Shown: piece by piece, positions 16,660 through 25,540 of the stretch
How positions within the stretch are numbered: position 1 is the stretch's first letter
How the letters are laid out: each line of letters starts with the position of its first letter
Assembly: GCF_007655005.1 (NCBI RefSeq)
Contig: NZ_SZVW01000022.1
Span: forward strand, 62,001-126,000
Length of the DNA stretch: 64,000 bases
Direction of reading: 5' to 3'
Source: Streptomyces tibetensis
GTDB lineage: Bacteria > Actinomycetota > Actinomycetes > Streptomycetales > Streptomycetaceae
Position numbers and translations under genes: made by a program
Notes under the pieces: generated by a model
The model's database searches: none
The model's input: only the letters and a program-made list of their open reading frames with translations
Told to the model about the DNA's origin: nothing

Positions 16660-17151
16660 ATGGCCGACACCAAAGACGTCGTAGAACTCATCCTTCAGGA
16701 TCACCGGCGCATGGAAGACCTCTTCCGTCGGATGCGGAGCGTCGAGGACGACCGTGCGGGTGCCCTGCGGGAGTTCGCGGACCTGCTGATCGCGCACGCG
16801 CAGGCCGAGGAGGCCAAGGTCTACCCGGCGCTCAAGCGGTACAAGAACATCGATGACGAAGAGGTCGAGCACGGCGAGCACGAGCACGACGAGGGCAACG
16901 AGGCCCTCCTGGAGCTCCTCGAGGTCGAGGAGGTCGGCTCCGAGGAGTGGGACTCGAAGCTCGAGGAGCTGGTCGAGGCCGTCACCCACCACGCCGACGA
17001 GGAGGAGCGCACCATCCTCAACGGCGCGCGGGAGAACGTGGCGATGGAGCGGCGCGAGGAACTCGGTCTGGCGTTCCTGCAGGAGCGTGAGCGCCGGCTG
17101 AAGGCCGGGTGCGGTTCCGTGGAGAACGTGCGCAAGATCGTCGAGTCCTGA
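16660..17151 (+). CDS. Hemerythrin HHE-domain protein
   Basis: A 163-residue cytoplasmic protein with the hemerythrin-like four-helix bundle. Candidate di-iron ligands are His15 (LQDHRRME), His46 and Glu50 (IAHAQAEE), a His-rich loop at 71-76, and His110/His111 with Glu114 (THHADEEE). Such proteins bind oxygen, NO or iron, and in Streptomyces they often sit near stress genes. The mid-section is unusually acidic and His-rich. AGGAAAGG precedes the ATG. A strong hairpin follows the stop. Confidence 0.88.
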   Translation: MADTKDVVELILQDHRRMEDLFRRMRSVEDDRAGALREFADLLIAHAQAEEAKVYPALKRYKNIDDEEVEHGEHEHDEGNEALLELLEVEEVGSEEWDSKLEELVEAVTHHADEEERTILNGARENVAMERREELGLAFLQERERRLKAGCGSVENVRKIVES

Positions 17152-17161
17152 CCCGGCCAGG

Positions 17162-17207
17162 CCGGCCCTGATGGTCACCGCCCGCGGGCGGTGACCATCA
17201 GGGCCGG
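17162..17207. terminator. Very strong palindromic terminator after the hemerythrin gene
   Basis: A perfect 46-base palindrome, with 23-base arms beginning CCGGCCCTGATGGTCACCG, starts 10 bases after the hemerythrin stop. In RNA it forms one uninterrupted stem with a minimal turn. Confidence 0.85.
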
Positions 17208-17483
17208 TTGCCGTCGCGCTTCGGGTGGCGTGGTGGCAGGCCTGGGGTCTGTTCCCCAAGCCCGTTCCGAGTGAGCTGTCCGTCGGCAGCGAGGATGCCG
17301 GAGAGACTCACGGCAGGGCACGCCTGCAGCGACACCGGAACTCTCTTGGCGAGCGAGGTCAGAGCCACTGCCGGGCCCTGCAGTCCTCACCGTCGAAGGC
17401 CGGAGGCCGGCCGCCGGCTTTCCCTCGCCCCCACCACACATCACGGCGCGGAGCGAAGGCCAAACCCTCTTCTGGAGCACGGC

Positions 17484-18371
17484 CTAGGCGGGGCGGTCGG
17501 TATCTGTGCGCAGAGTGGTGCGGATACCGGCGGTGACCGCGACGATCAGGCACAGGGCGATGACGGTCTCGGCCCAGAAGAAGGCGAACCAGTCCATCAC
17601 GCAGCCGATCGGCGGTGTGCCGGGGGCGGTGTTGCGGAACGCCGCGAGAGCGAACAACGTGGCGGCCATCCACGCGAGGGCCGGCCAGACCAGACCCTGC
17701 CTGCGGGTCGTCAGAAACCAGGCCCCGAGAAGCACGGACGTCGCCAGCGCCCACATCACGACCATCATGAAGACCGCGAACACGATGAGGCTGCCCGACC
17801 GGGACAGCTTCAGCCCCAGGACGGCCTCCTGTCCGGAGGGTGGGGGAGTCACGGCGATGGAGAAGAGGGTGTCGTTGTTGGAGAAGAGCATCCGCACCGG
17901 CACCGGCTCGCCACCCAGCACCGCCCAGAACTCGATGTCGGTGTCATAGGTGTCGAACGGGTAGTCGCTGATCGACCCACCCGTGAGTGCGACCTGCACG
18001 TCCTTGGGGGCGAGCCGCTCGTGCGCCTCGAACGCCAGGTCGCCGAGGGTCGCCACGGACGTCTGGAGGCGGAGATCGGCCACCGGAGCGGTCCCCTCCT
18101 CCTCGCCGAGAGCGCCGCGCGGGCGCACCCGGGCCCGCAGGACGAGTTCTCTGGCCGCGGCGTCGACGCTCTGGGCCGTGACCTCCACGTCCACCCGGTC
18201 GGCGGCTCCGGATCCGACCGTGTGCACCCTGTCCTTCGCCTGCCGCTCGGTGAACTGCAGCCACGACCCCACGGACACCGCCACCAGGACGAGGACCGCA
18301 AGAGGAAGAAGGACGAGCAGGACGGACGCACCGGAGCGGCGTGGGCGGGGCGACTGTGCGGGCGCGGCCAT
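17484..18371 (-). CDS. DUF4436 family membrane protein
   Basis: A 295-residue protein matching the DUF4436 layout: an N-terminal helix (about 16-38), a large exposed domain (about 40-195) containing YPFDTYDTDIEFWAVLGGEP, and three C-terminal helices (about 197-285). The exposed part carries the aromatic/acidic PFDxYxxD motif of the family. Function is unknown in any organism. No obvious operon partner. The ATG at 18371 opens a basic Pro-rich head before the first helix. Confidence 0.75.
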   Translation of the reverse strand: MAAPAQSPRPRRSGASVLLVLLPLAVLVLVAVSVGSWLQFTERQAKDRVHTVGSGAADRVDVEVTAQSVDAAARELVLRARVRPRGALGEEEGTAPVADLRLQTSVATLGDLAFEAHERLAPKDVQVALTGGSISDYPFDTYDTDIEFWAVLGGEPVPVRMLFSNNDTLFSIAVTPPPSGQEAVLGLKLSRSGSLIVFAVFMMVVMWALATSVLLGAWFLTTRRQGLVWPALAWMAATLFALAAFRNTAPGTPPIGCVMDWFAFFWAETVIALCLIVAVTAGIRTTLRTDTDRPA

Positions 18372-18501
18372 GGTGCCTCCGCAGAGGTGGGCGGGGCGAC
18401 GGGCTCGTCCCGGCCGGCGTCGGGAGCGGAGCCTTCGCCCGTGCGGTCTGTCAGGGGGCGTGTCGGTCCGCCCTCCGGCAGGGCGGACCGCGAAGTCACT
18501 C

Positions 18502-20121
18502 TTAGATCACAGGCAGACACTGTAGGTGCTGGGCGACTCGTCCTCGTCCCACGAACCGCCGTAACCGCCTAGCCCCCCGAGCCTCCCGAGCGCGCCGCGC
18601 AGTCGATGTCCGCGCCGGCAGGCGCCCCGTCGCGAGGTAGGCGTTGACCGCACCGTCGGCGCAGGCCGACCCGTAGACGCCGTACACCGCGTGCTGGTCG
18701 GCCCCCTTCAGGGTGACCAGGCGAGAGGAGGGCCACATCGCGCGGACGGCCTCGGCGCCTTCGTGGGAGGTGCGCGGGTCTCCGGTGGCGCTCACCAGCA
18801 GGGCCGGCACGTCGTCCCGGACCCTGGTCGGACGCTCACGGGGCCGGTCCCAGAACGTGCAGGGATTGAGGTTGTTCGTGACGGGCGCGAACAGCGGATC
18901 CTCGGCGCGGGAGCGCTGGACGTCGCGCCAGTACACCTCGGGGTCACGTGGCGCGGCGTTGTCGCCGCACACGATCGCCGTCTGCGCGCTGCCGTAGGGG
19001 GAGTCGGTGCCCGTGAGCACGAACTCGAGCACCCCGGCGAGCCACGGGGACGGTGTCACCCGCTGCCCCCGCGAGGCCCGCAGCATGTCCCGCACGCCCT
19101 GCGCGAAGTCTCCGTAGGCGGCGTCGTTGTGCTGCGACAGGCCGTTGAGGACGACGATCGGCATCAGGTGCCCGTCGAGCCGGTGGTCGCCGAGCCGCAG
19201 CGGAGTGCTGGCGGCGGCAACCCGGACGCGTTCCACCGTGGCCAGTACCTCACCCCGCGTACGGCCCAGTCCGTAGGACGCGTCGCGAGCGGCGGCCCAG
19301 GAGGCCCACCCGCGCAGGGCGTGGCGGTTGGACGGCTCGGCACCCCGCCACAGCCGGGCGCTGTAGCGTTGCGGGTCGATCACACCGTCCAGGACGATCC
19401 GGTCGGTGCGGCCCGGGAACATCGAGGTGTACACCTCGCCGAGGTAACTGCCGTAGGAGTAGCCCAGGTAGGAGATCCGCCGCTCACCGAGGGCCGCTCT
19501 GATGACGTCCATGTCGCGCGCGGTGTTGCGGGTGGTGGCATGGGGGAGGGCGTCGCCCGCGTGGGTGCGGCAGCGGTCGGCGAGGTTCTTCGAGAAGGCC
19601 GCCATGCGGTCGAAGCCGGCCCGGTCCGCACCGGCTCCGCGCCAGGCCGAGCCGGTCGGCCAGCGGCAGTCCAGTGGTGTGCTGCGGCCGATGAAACGAG
19701 GGTCGACGCCCACCACGTCGTACCGCGCGGCGACGTCCTTCATCGCCTTGCGCACCCACGGCGCGTCGCCGAGCGAGGGCCCGCCCGGGCCGCCGCCGTT
19801 GAGGAGCAGGGGGCCTACGCGGCGTTCGGTGTCGGTGGCGCGGATCCGGGAGATCGCGACGGTGAGGGTCCGGCCGCCGGGGTCGGAGTAATCCATCGGT
19901 ACGGTCACGTCGGCGCAGCGGGCACCGGCCTGCTCCAGTTCCTTGCCGGTGGCGTCGTCGGCCCCGAGTACGCAGCTCTTCCAGGTCAGGTGCTGCCGGT
20001 GGTAGCGGGTGAGAGGGTTCGGGGTGGCCTCGGCGGTGGCGGGCAGCGCCGTGAAGGCGAAGGCCGCGGCCGTCGCGGCCAGGGCGGCACGTCTCGCGGT
20101 TCCCGTGGAGCCGGGTAACAC
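18502..20121 (-). CDS. Secreted alpha/beta-hydrolase, tripeptidyl aminopeptidase (S33) type, C-terminus probably frameshifted
   Basis: About 539 residues as read. A signal peptide (about 1-31, ending AEA) leads to an alpha/beta-hydrolase of the Streptomyces tripeptidyl aminopeptidase type: oxyanion stretch NGGGPGGPS, nucleophile Ser222 in GYSYGSYLG, Asp in SATGDPRTSHE and His in GADQHAVYG. GTG 20121 has AAAGGA 7 bases upstream; a longer frame to 20418 has no such site. After YLATGRLPA the reading frame becomes Arg-rich, whereas another frame gives ADIDCAARSGGSGG and a stop at 18571-18569, the kind of Cys-containing tail expected here. A one-base loss near 18613-18620 is likely, real or a sequencing error. 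Confidence 0.82.
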   Translation of the reverse strand: MLPGSTGTARRAALAATAAAFAFTALPATAEATPNPLTRYHRQHLTWKSCVLGADDATGKELEQAGARCADVTVPMDYSDPGGRTLTVAISRIRATDTERRVGPLLLNGGGPGGPSLGDAPWVRKAMKDVAARYDVVGVDPRFIGRSTPLDCRWPTGSAWRGAGADRAGFDRMAAFSKNLADRCRTHAGDALPHATTRNTARDMDVIRAALGERRISYLGYSYGSYLGEVYTSMFPGRTDRIVLDGVIDPQRYSARLWRGAEPSNRHALRGWASWAAARDASYGLGRTRGEVLATVERVRVAAASTPLRLGDHRLDGHLMPIVVLNGLSQHNDAAYGDFAQGVRDMLRASRGQRVTPSPWLAGVLEFVLTGTDSPYGSAQTAIVCGDNAAPRDPEVYWRDVQRSRAEDPLFAPVTNNLNPCTFWDRPRERPTRVRDDVPALLVSATGDPRTSHEGAEAVRAMWPSSRLVTLKGADQHAVYGVYGSACADGAVNAYLATGRLPARTSTARRAREARGARRLRRFVGRGRVAQHLQCLPVI

Positions 20122-20462
20122 GTGGGGAGTCCTTTCTGTCGTTGTCGCCTCCTCGACGGCATGGCAGGGGCATGCCGGAAGAGGGGTGCTGTGCGTCAGA
20201 ACGCTAGGGACGGTGCGCCGCGCGATCACTCCGGCTGGCAGCCGGTCCCCGGTGGGGTCATCCCCAGCGGGAAGAGGGGGGAATGCCGTTTCCATGGCAG
20301 GGACGACAGCCCGTATCTGCGCCCCGAGCTGGGACGATGCCTGGGCAGACCTTGTGCAGGTCGCTGCAGGGGGGTTGTCCAGACATTCTCTCGCGCCTAG
20401 GGTCCCTTCCGAGTGCAAGCGCTTTCCAAGCGCCTGTCCGCCGGTTGTCCGAGGAGCACCGC
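20122..20462. other. Divergent region between peptidase and sugar operon
   Basis: A 341-base gap with a LacI-type operator close to the sugar operon and the peptidase promoter at the other end. The stretch between shows no convincing gene, RNA or repeat. Confidence 0.5.
20414..20428. promoter_or_regulatory. LacI-family type operator of the sugar operon
   Basis: TGCAAGCGCTTTCCA is centred on the palindrome AAGCGCTT (20417-20424), the core seen in many LacI/GalR operators. It lies 35 bases upstream of the first gene of the sugar operon. No LacI gene is in the window, so the repressor would be encoded elsewhere. Confidence 0.5.
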
Positions 20463-21587
20463 ATGTCCGTGACCCCAGGGTCTCCCGCCCGCCGCCGCGT
20501 GGCCGTCGTCGGCACCGGAGCCATCGTGAGCGGCAGTCACCTGCCCGCGCTCCGGGCCCACTCCGGCCGGGTGGAACTGGTGGCCGCCGTCGATGTCGAC
20601 CAGGAGCGCCTCGACGCCTTCCGCGAGGTGGCCGGTGACCAGGTCGCCGGGTACACCTCGGTGGACGCGATGCTGGACGCCGTACGCCCCGACCTGGTCC
20701 TCATCGGGACGCCGCCCTCGCTGCACCGCGAACAGACGGTGGCCGCGCTGAAGGCCGGCGCCTGGGTGCTGTGCGAGAAGCCGCTCACCCTGTCGCTCGC
20801 CGAGTACGACGAGATCGCCGCCGCCGAGGAGGCCTCCGGCGGGTACGCGTCGGTCGTGTTCCAGCACCGCTACGGCTCCGGCGCCGTACACGCCCGCGAG
20901 CTGATCACCAGCGGCGAGCTGGGAGCCCCGCTGGTGGCGCACTGCCAGACCACCTGGCACCGGGACGCGGCGTACTACGCGGTGCCGTGGCGCGGGAAGT
21001 GGGCCAGCGAGGGCGGCGGCCCGACCATGGGCCACGGCATCCACCAGTACGACCTGCTGCTGCACCTGCTCGGCGAGTGGGAGGAGATCCGGGCCATGGC
21101 CGCGAGGCTGGTCCACGACACCGAGAGCGAGGACGTGTCCACCGCCCTGGTGCGTTTCCGCAACGGCGCCCTCGCCACCGTCGTCAACAGCGTGCTCTCC
21201 CCGGACGAGGTGAGCCGCATCCGCATCGACTGCGCCGACGCCACGGTCGAACTCACCCACCTGTACGGCCACAGCAACGACAGCTGGGCCTACACCCCGG
21301 CCCCGCACGTCGCCTCCGAGCGCGCCACCGCCTGGCGCACTCCCGCGACCGACGTGCCCAGCTCGCACACCGCCCAGCTGGGCGCACTCCTCGACGCCTA
21401 CGACACCGGCACCCGGCCACCCGGCAGCGGCCACGACGCCCGCGCCACCCTGGAGTTCGCCGCCGCCCTGTACAAGGCGGCGTTCACCGGCCGCTCGGTG
21501 CACGCGGGGGAGATCGGCCCCGGTGACCCCTTCTACGAGGCCATGCACGGCGAGTACCCCGACTGGGCCCCCAAGGAGCAGGCATGA
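20463..21587 (+). CDS. Gfo/Idh/MocA family sugar oxidoreductase
   Basis: A 374-residue NAD(P)-dependent dehydrogenase. The Rossmann motif VVGTGAIVSGSHLPAL is at about 16-31 and the catalytic EKP motif (CEKPLTLS) near residue 105. The usual substrate loop GGGxxxDxGxHxxD reads GGGPTMGHGIHQYD here, with His in place of the Asp before the Gly. Members oxidise sugars, inositols or glycosides, often at C3. GAGGAG precedes ATG 20463. It opens a seven-gene operon and overlaps the next gene (ATGA). The substrate is unknown, but the co-transcribed sugar ABC importer points to a transported carbohydrate. Confidence 0.88.
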   Translation: MSVTPGSPARRRVAVVGTGAIVSGSHLPALRAHSGRVELVAAVDVDQERLDAFREVAGDQVAGYTSVDAMLDAVRPDLVLIGTPPSLHREQTVAALKAGAWVLCEKPLTLSLAEYDEIAAAEEASGGYASVVFQHRYGSGAVHARELITSGELGAPLVAHCQTTWHRDAAYYAVPWRGKWASEGGGPTMGHGIHQYDLLLHLLGEWEEIRAMAARLVHDTESEDVSTALVRFRNGALATVVNSVLSPDEVSRIRIDCADATVELTHLYGHSNDSWAYTPAPHVASERATAWRTPATDVPSSHTAQLGALLDAYDTGTRPPGSGHDARATLEFAAALYKAAFTGRSVHAGEIGPGDPFYEAMHGEYPDWAPKEQA

Positions 21588-22507
21588 CCATCCGCGTCAC
21601 CCACACGCACGGCGAGGACATCGCCGTCACCGCAGGCGGCACGGAGATCCTCCGCTACGTCTACCGTCCCGACCCCGATCCCTTCGAGTCCCGCAAGCCC
21701 TACGCCCACCCCGTGCGCACCCTCTCGGGCCGCACCGTCACCGGCTACCGCCCGAACGACCACCGTTGGCACAAGGGCCTGCAGATGACCGCGAGCCATC
21801 TGTCCGGGCAGAACTTCTGGGGCGGCAACTGCTACGTCCACGGGCAGGGTTACCTCCACCTGCCCGAGCGCGTCGGCTCGATGCGGCACGACGGCTTCGC
21901 GGACTTCACCGTCGAAGACGACCGCCTCGCCTTCACAGAGAACCTCACCTGGATCGAGAACGGCGGCGAGGAGTGGGCGCGCGAGGTGCGCGGACTGACC
22001 GTCCACTCGGTGGACGAGGAGGCCGGATCCTGGGCCCTGGACTGGTCGATCCGGCTCACCAACACCCGCTCCGAGCCCCTGGCCTTCGGCTCCCCGACCA
22101 CCGCGGGCCGCGAGATGGCCGGCTACACCGGACTCCAGTGGCGCGGCCCGCGCGACTTCACCGGCGGCACGGTCTTCGCCCCGGACACCGACGCCGACGC
22201 GGGCAAGCTGATGGGCACCCAGGGCCCCTGGCTCGCCTTCACCACCGAGCACGACGACGTCGACGACCACTCGACCCTGGTGTTCGCGCACGCGCCCGAG
22301 AACCTCGACGGGACGTCGCCCATCCACGAGTCGCACTGGTTCGTCCGCTCCGAGCCCTTCCCGACGGTCGCGTTCTCCTGGGCGTTCTTCGAGGAGTTCG
22401 AACTGCCGCCGGGGGAGTCCTTCGGGTACCGGTACCGCATCGTCGTCGCCGACGGCGCCTGGGACCGGGACCGGGTCGGCACCCACCTGGAGGGTCTGCC
22501 GTGGTGA
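21584..22507 (+). CDS. DUF6807 (PmoA-like) protein
   Basis: A 307-residue protein of the DUF6807 family, which is found in sugar-catabolic operons beside Gfo/Idh dehydrogenases. Visible conserved runs are RPYAHPVRTLSG-like (KPYAHPVRTL), NDHRWHKGL and GGTVFAPDT. The clustered His residues (His38, DHRWH near 57-61) look like a metal or substrate site. Its biochemical activity is not established. It overlaps the gene before it by 4 bases and the gene after it by GTGA. Confidence 0.72.
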   Translation: MTIRVTHTHGEDIAVTAGGTEILRYVYRPDPDPFESRKPYAHPVRTLSGRTVTGYRPNDHRWHKGLQMTASHLSGQNFWGGNCYVHGQGYLHLPERVGSMRHDGFADFTVEDDRLAFTENLTWIENGGEEWAREVRGLTVHSVDEEAGSWALDWSIRLTNTRSEPLAFGSPTTAGREMAGYTGLQWRGPRDFTGGTVFAPDTDADAGKLMGTQGPWLAFTTEHDDVDDHSTLVFAHAPENLDGTSPIHESHWFVRSEPFPTVAFSWAFFEEFELPPGESFGYRYRIVVADGAWDRDRVGTHLEGLPW

Positions 22508-23265
22508 GCGAACCCGAACCGGCGGGCCTTCCGCACCCGCTGCCCGGCGCGATCGGCCTGTCCCACCTGAGCGCCTACGACTGGGAGGCCGCCGACGGCG
22601 TCTGCGGCGGCAGCCCGCACCTGCACCTGGTGTGCACGGAGGCGTACGTCGTCACCGGCGGCCGGGGCGCGGTCCAGACGCTGAGCCCGGACGGCTACCG
22701 GGAGATCCCCCTCGAAGCCGGCTCCCTCGCCTGGTTCACGCCGGGCACCGTGCACCGCATGGTGCAGGGCGGCGACCTGCGCATCACGGTGCTGATGCAG
22801 AACAGCGGCCTGCCCGAGGCCGGGGACGCCGTGTTCACCTTCCCGCCCGAGGTGCTCGCCGACCCCGACCGGTACGCCGCAGCGGCCGCACTGCCGCCCG
22901 GCACGGGACCGGAGACGGCCGCGGCCGCCCGACGCCGCAGGGACCTCGCAGTCGAGGGTTACCTCGGGCTGCGCGAGGCCCTCGTCGCCGGCGACAACGG
23001 TCCGTACCTGGAGTTCCAGCGGGCCGCCGCCCGGATCGTGCGCGACAAGGTGCCCACCTGGCAGGCCTTGTGGCGGGAGGGCGCCCTGGCCACCGCGGAA
23101 CGCACCGGCGCCCAGCTCGACGCCCTGGCCGCCGGCGATCCCGCCTACCTCGGCGGGGCCACCGCCCACGAGGCCGCACCCACCCGGCTCGGCGGTTTCG
23201 GCATGTGCGGCCGGCGCGACGAGTACACGCTGCCCGGCACCACACTGCCGTACCAGGGGGAGTAA
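22504..23265 (+). CDS. Cupin-domain protein of sugar operon
   Basis: A 253-residue protein with a cupin fold in the first half. Motif 1 is HLHLVCTEAYVVTGG (two His, one Glu, Gly) and motif 2 is GSLAWFTPGTVHRMVQGG (PG..H), giving a likely metal site. The helical second half (about 125-253) is unlike simple cupins. Such proteins in carbohydrate operons can be isomerases, epimerases or regulators; I cannot tell which. GTG 22504 overlaps the preceding stop as GTGA; GTG 22501 is equally possible. Confidence 0.7.
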   Translation: MSEPEPAGLPHPLPGAIGLSHLSAYDWEAADGVCGGSPHLHLVCTEAYVVTGGRGAVQTLSPDGYREIPLEAGSLAWFTPGTVHRMVQGGDLRITVLMQNSGLPEAGDAVFTFPPEVLADPDRYAAAAALPPGTGPETAAAARRRRDLAVEGYLGLREALVAGDNGPYLEFQRAAARIVRDKVPTWQALWREGALATAERTGAQLDALAAGDPAYLGGATAHEAAPTRLGGFGMCGRRDEYTLPGTTLPYQGE

Positions 23266-23321
23266 CAGCAGAGGCCTGAGGGGGGCTCAACCGAAACTCC
23301 GTCGAAGGGAGTGACCTCGGC

Positions 23322-24605
23322 ATGCCCGGACACAGGACAAAGGGGTTCTGCGCGTCGGCCGCCGCACTGGCATTGTGTGCGGTGCTGGCAGGCTGCGGAG
23401 GATCCGGCGAGTCCGCGGGCGGCGGCAAGGTCGTGCTGCGCTACACGTGGTGGGGCAACCCCGACCGCGCGGAACGCACCGAGCAGGCCGTCGCGCTGTT
23501 CGAGAAACAGCACCCGGACATCGACGTGGCGACGTCGTTCTCCGGCTACGACGCCTACAAGCAGAAGCTCGCCACCCAGGCCGCCGGCGGTGACGCCCCG
23601 GACGTGATGCAGCTGGACTACCGCCAGATCGACCAGTACGCCTCCGGCGGCGTCCTGCTCGACCTGGCGAAACAGAAGTCCGTTCTGCGCACCTCCGAGA
23701 TCGACCCGGGCCTGCTCGCCACCGGCCGCGTCGACGACGTCCAGTACGCGATCCCACAGGGCCGCGGCACCGAGACCGTCGCCTACGACGTCCGGACCTG
23801 GAAGAAGTCGGGCGTCCCCCTGCCCGGCGAGAGCTGGACCTGGAGCGAGTGGGCCGACACCATGCGGGCCCTCGCGAAGCAGACCGGCAAGCCCGGGGCG
23901 ACCGACCCCGGCCAGAGCGAGGACGCCTTCGAGGTCTGGCTGCGCGGGCAGGGCAAGGCCCTCTACACCGAGGACGGCGGGCTGGGCTTCACCGCCGGCG
24001 ACCTCACCCGCTGGTGGACCTTCACCGACCGGCTGCGCCGCGAGGGCGCCGTCTCGCCCGCAGAGCAGACCACCCAGCTCGACGGATCCGTCGAGAACAC
24101 CCCGCTGGGGCGTGGCACGTCCGTCACCGACGCCAACTGGGACGCCCCGGCCAGCGGCTTCGCCGCCCTGGTCAAGGGCGGCGTCGCCCTCGCCCCGATG
24201 CCGACCGGCGAGGACGGCACACCCGGCCAGTACTTCAAGCCGTCCATGTTCGTGGGCGTCTCGGCCGACACCGGCCACCCCGAGGCGGCCGCGCAGCTCG
24301 TCGACTTCTTGATCAACGACCGGCAGGCCGCGAAGATCCTCGGCGCGAGCCGCGGCATCCCCGTCAACGAGACGATCCGCGACGAGATCGGCCCGCAGCT
24401 CAAGGACTTCGACAAGACCATCGCGGGCTTCCAAACCTCCCTGGAGGGCAAGCTCAAGGATCCGCCCCAGGCCCCGCCCTCCGGCGACAACGCCCTGCAG
24501 AGCACCTTCCAGCGCGACTACGACCAGGTGTCCTACGCGCGCATGTCGCCCCGCGAGGCGGCCGAGAACTACGTCACCGAGGCGAAGGCGGAGCTGAGGT
24601 CATGA
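23322..24605 (+). CDS. Sugar ABC transporter substrate-binding lipoprotein
   Basis: A 427-residue family 1 extracellular solute-binding protein. The signal peptide ends in lipobox LAGC with Cys25 as the lipidated residue. Typical motifs are VVLRYTWWGNPDRAERTEQAV, QAAGGDAPDVMQLDY and the C-terminal helical lobe. It captures a carbohydrate and hands it to the permeases encoded next. AAGGGAG precedes the ATG and the stop overlaps the next start (ATGA). Confidence 0.9.
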   Translation: MPGHRTKGFCASAAALALCAVLAGCGGSGESAGGGKVVLRYTWWGNPDRAERTEQAVALFEKQHPDIDVATSFSGYDAYKQKLATQAAGGDAPDVMQLDYRQIDQYASGGVLLDLAKQKSVLRTSEIDPGLLATGRVDDVQYAIPQGRGTETVAYDVRTWKKSGVPLPGESWTWSEWADTMRALAKQTGKPGATDPGQSEDAFEVWLRGQGKALYTEDGGLGFTAGDLTRWWTFTDRLRREGAVSPAEQTTQLDGSVENTPLGRGTSVTDANWDAPASGFAALVKGGVALAPMPTGEDGTPGQYFKPSMFVGVSADTGHPEAAAQLVDFLINDRQAAKILGASRGIPVNETIRDEIGPQLKDFDKTIAGFQTSLEGKLKDPPQAPPSGDNALQSTFQRDYDQVSYARMSPREAAENYVTEAKAELRS

Positions 24606-25540
24606 CCACCACCGCGATCCCCGCGGAGGCGAGGCGCGCCCCCGCCGCCGCCCCGAAGCGCCGCCCCAGGCGCGAACGCGAGGGCGCCGCCTGGGTGTTC
24701 CTCTCGCCCTGGGTGCTCGGCGCGATCGTCCTGACGCTGCTGCCGATGGCCGTGTCGCTGTACCTGTCGTTCACCGACTACGACCTGTTCAGCCCGCCGA
24801 AGTGGGTCGGTCTGCGCAACTACGTGCAGATGTTCACCGAGGACCCCCGCTACTGGCGTTCGGTCGCGACGACCCTGACCTACGTCGCCGTCGCCGTGCC
24901 CCTGCAACTCGCCCTCGCCCTGGTCGTCGCGCTCGCCCTGAAGGGCATGAAGCACGGCAAGGGCTTCTACCGCTCCGCGTTCTACGCACCGTCCCTGCTC
25001 GGTGCGTCGATGTCCGTCGCGCTCGTCTGGCGGGCGATCTTCAACGACGGCGGCACCGTGGACAACCTGCTGGGCACCGGCGGCTGGGTGAACAAGCCCG
25101 GCTGGGCGCTGTTGGCCATGGCCCTGCTGACGGTGTGGCAGTTCGGCGCCCCGATGGTCATCTTCCTCGCCGGGCTCCAGCAGATCCCCGCCGAGCTGTA
25201 CGAGGCGGCGGCCGTCGACGGAGCCGGAAAGTGGCGGCAGTTCCTGTCCGTCACCGTGCCGATGCTGTCCCCGGTGCTCTTCTTCAACCTGGTCCTGCAG
25301 ACCATCCAGGCCTTCCAGGTGTTCACCCCCGCCTTCGCGGTCAGCGCAGGCAAGGGCGGACCGGCCGACTCGACGCTCGTCTACACCATGTACCTCTACG
25401 ACCGCGGCTTCGTCGCCTCCCACATGGGCTACGCCTCCGCCATGGCCTGGGTGCTGCTCCTCGTGATCGGTGTCGTCACGGCGGTGCTGTTCCGCACCTC
25501 GCGCTCCTGGGTCTTCTACGCCTCCGAGGGGGACCGGTGA
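24602..25540 (+). CDS. Sugar ABC transporter permease, MalF type
   Basis: A 312-residue permease with six membrane helices and the EAA loop EAAAVDGAGKWRQFLSVTVP (about 202-221), which docks the ATPase. The start overlaps the lipoprotein stop, and its own stop overlaps the next permease start as GTGA, so the subunits are translationally coupled. The long Ala/Arg-rich N-terminus is cytoplasmic. Confidence 0.92.
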   Translation: MTTTAIPAEARRAPAAAPKRRPRREREGAAWVFLSPWVLGAIVLTLLPMAVSLYLSFTDYDLFSPPKWVGLRNYVQMFTEDPRYWRSVATTLTYVAVAVPLQLALALVVALALKGMKHGKGFYRSAFYAPSLLGASMSVALVWRAIFNDGGTVDNLLGTGGWVNKPGWALLAMALLTVWQFGAPMVIFLAGLQQIPAELYEAAAVDGAGKWRQFLSVTVPMLSPVLFFNLVLQTIQAFQVFTPAFAVSAGKGGPADSTLVYTMYLYDRGFVASHMGYASAMAWVLLLVIGVVTAVLFRTSRSWVFYASEGDR

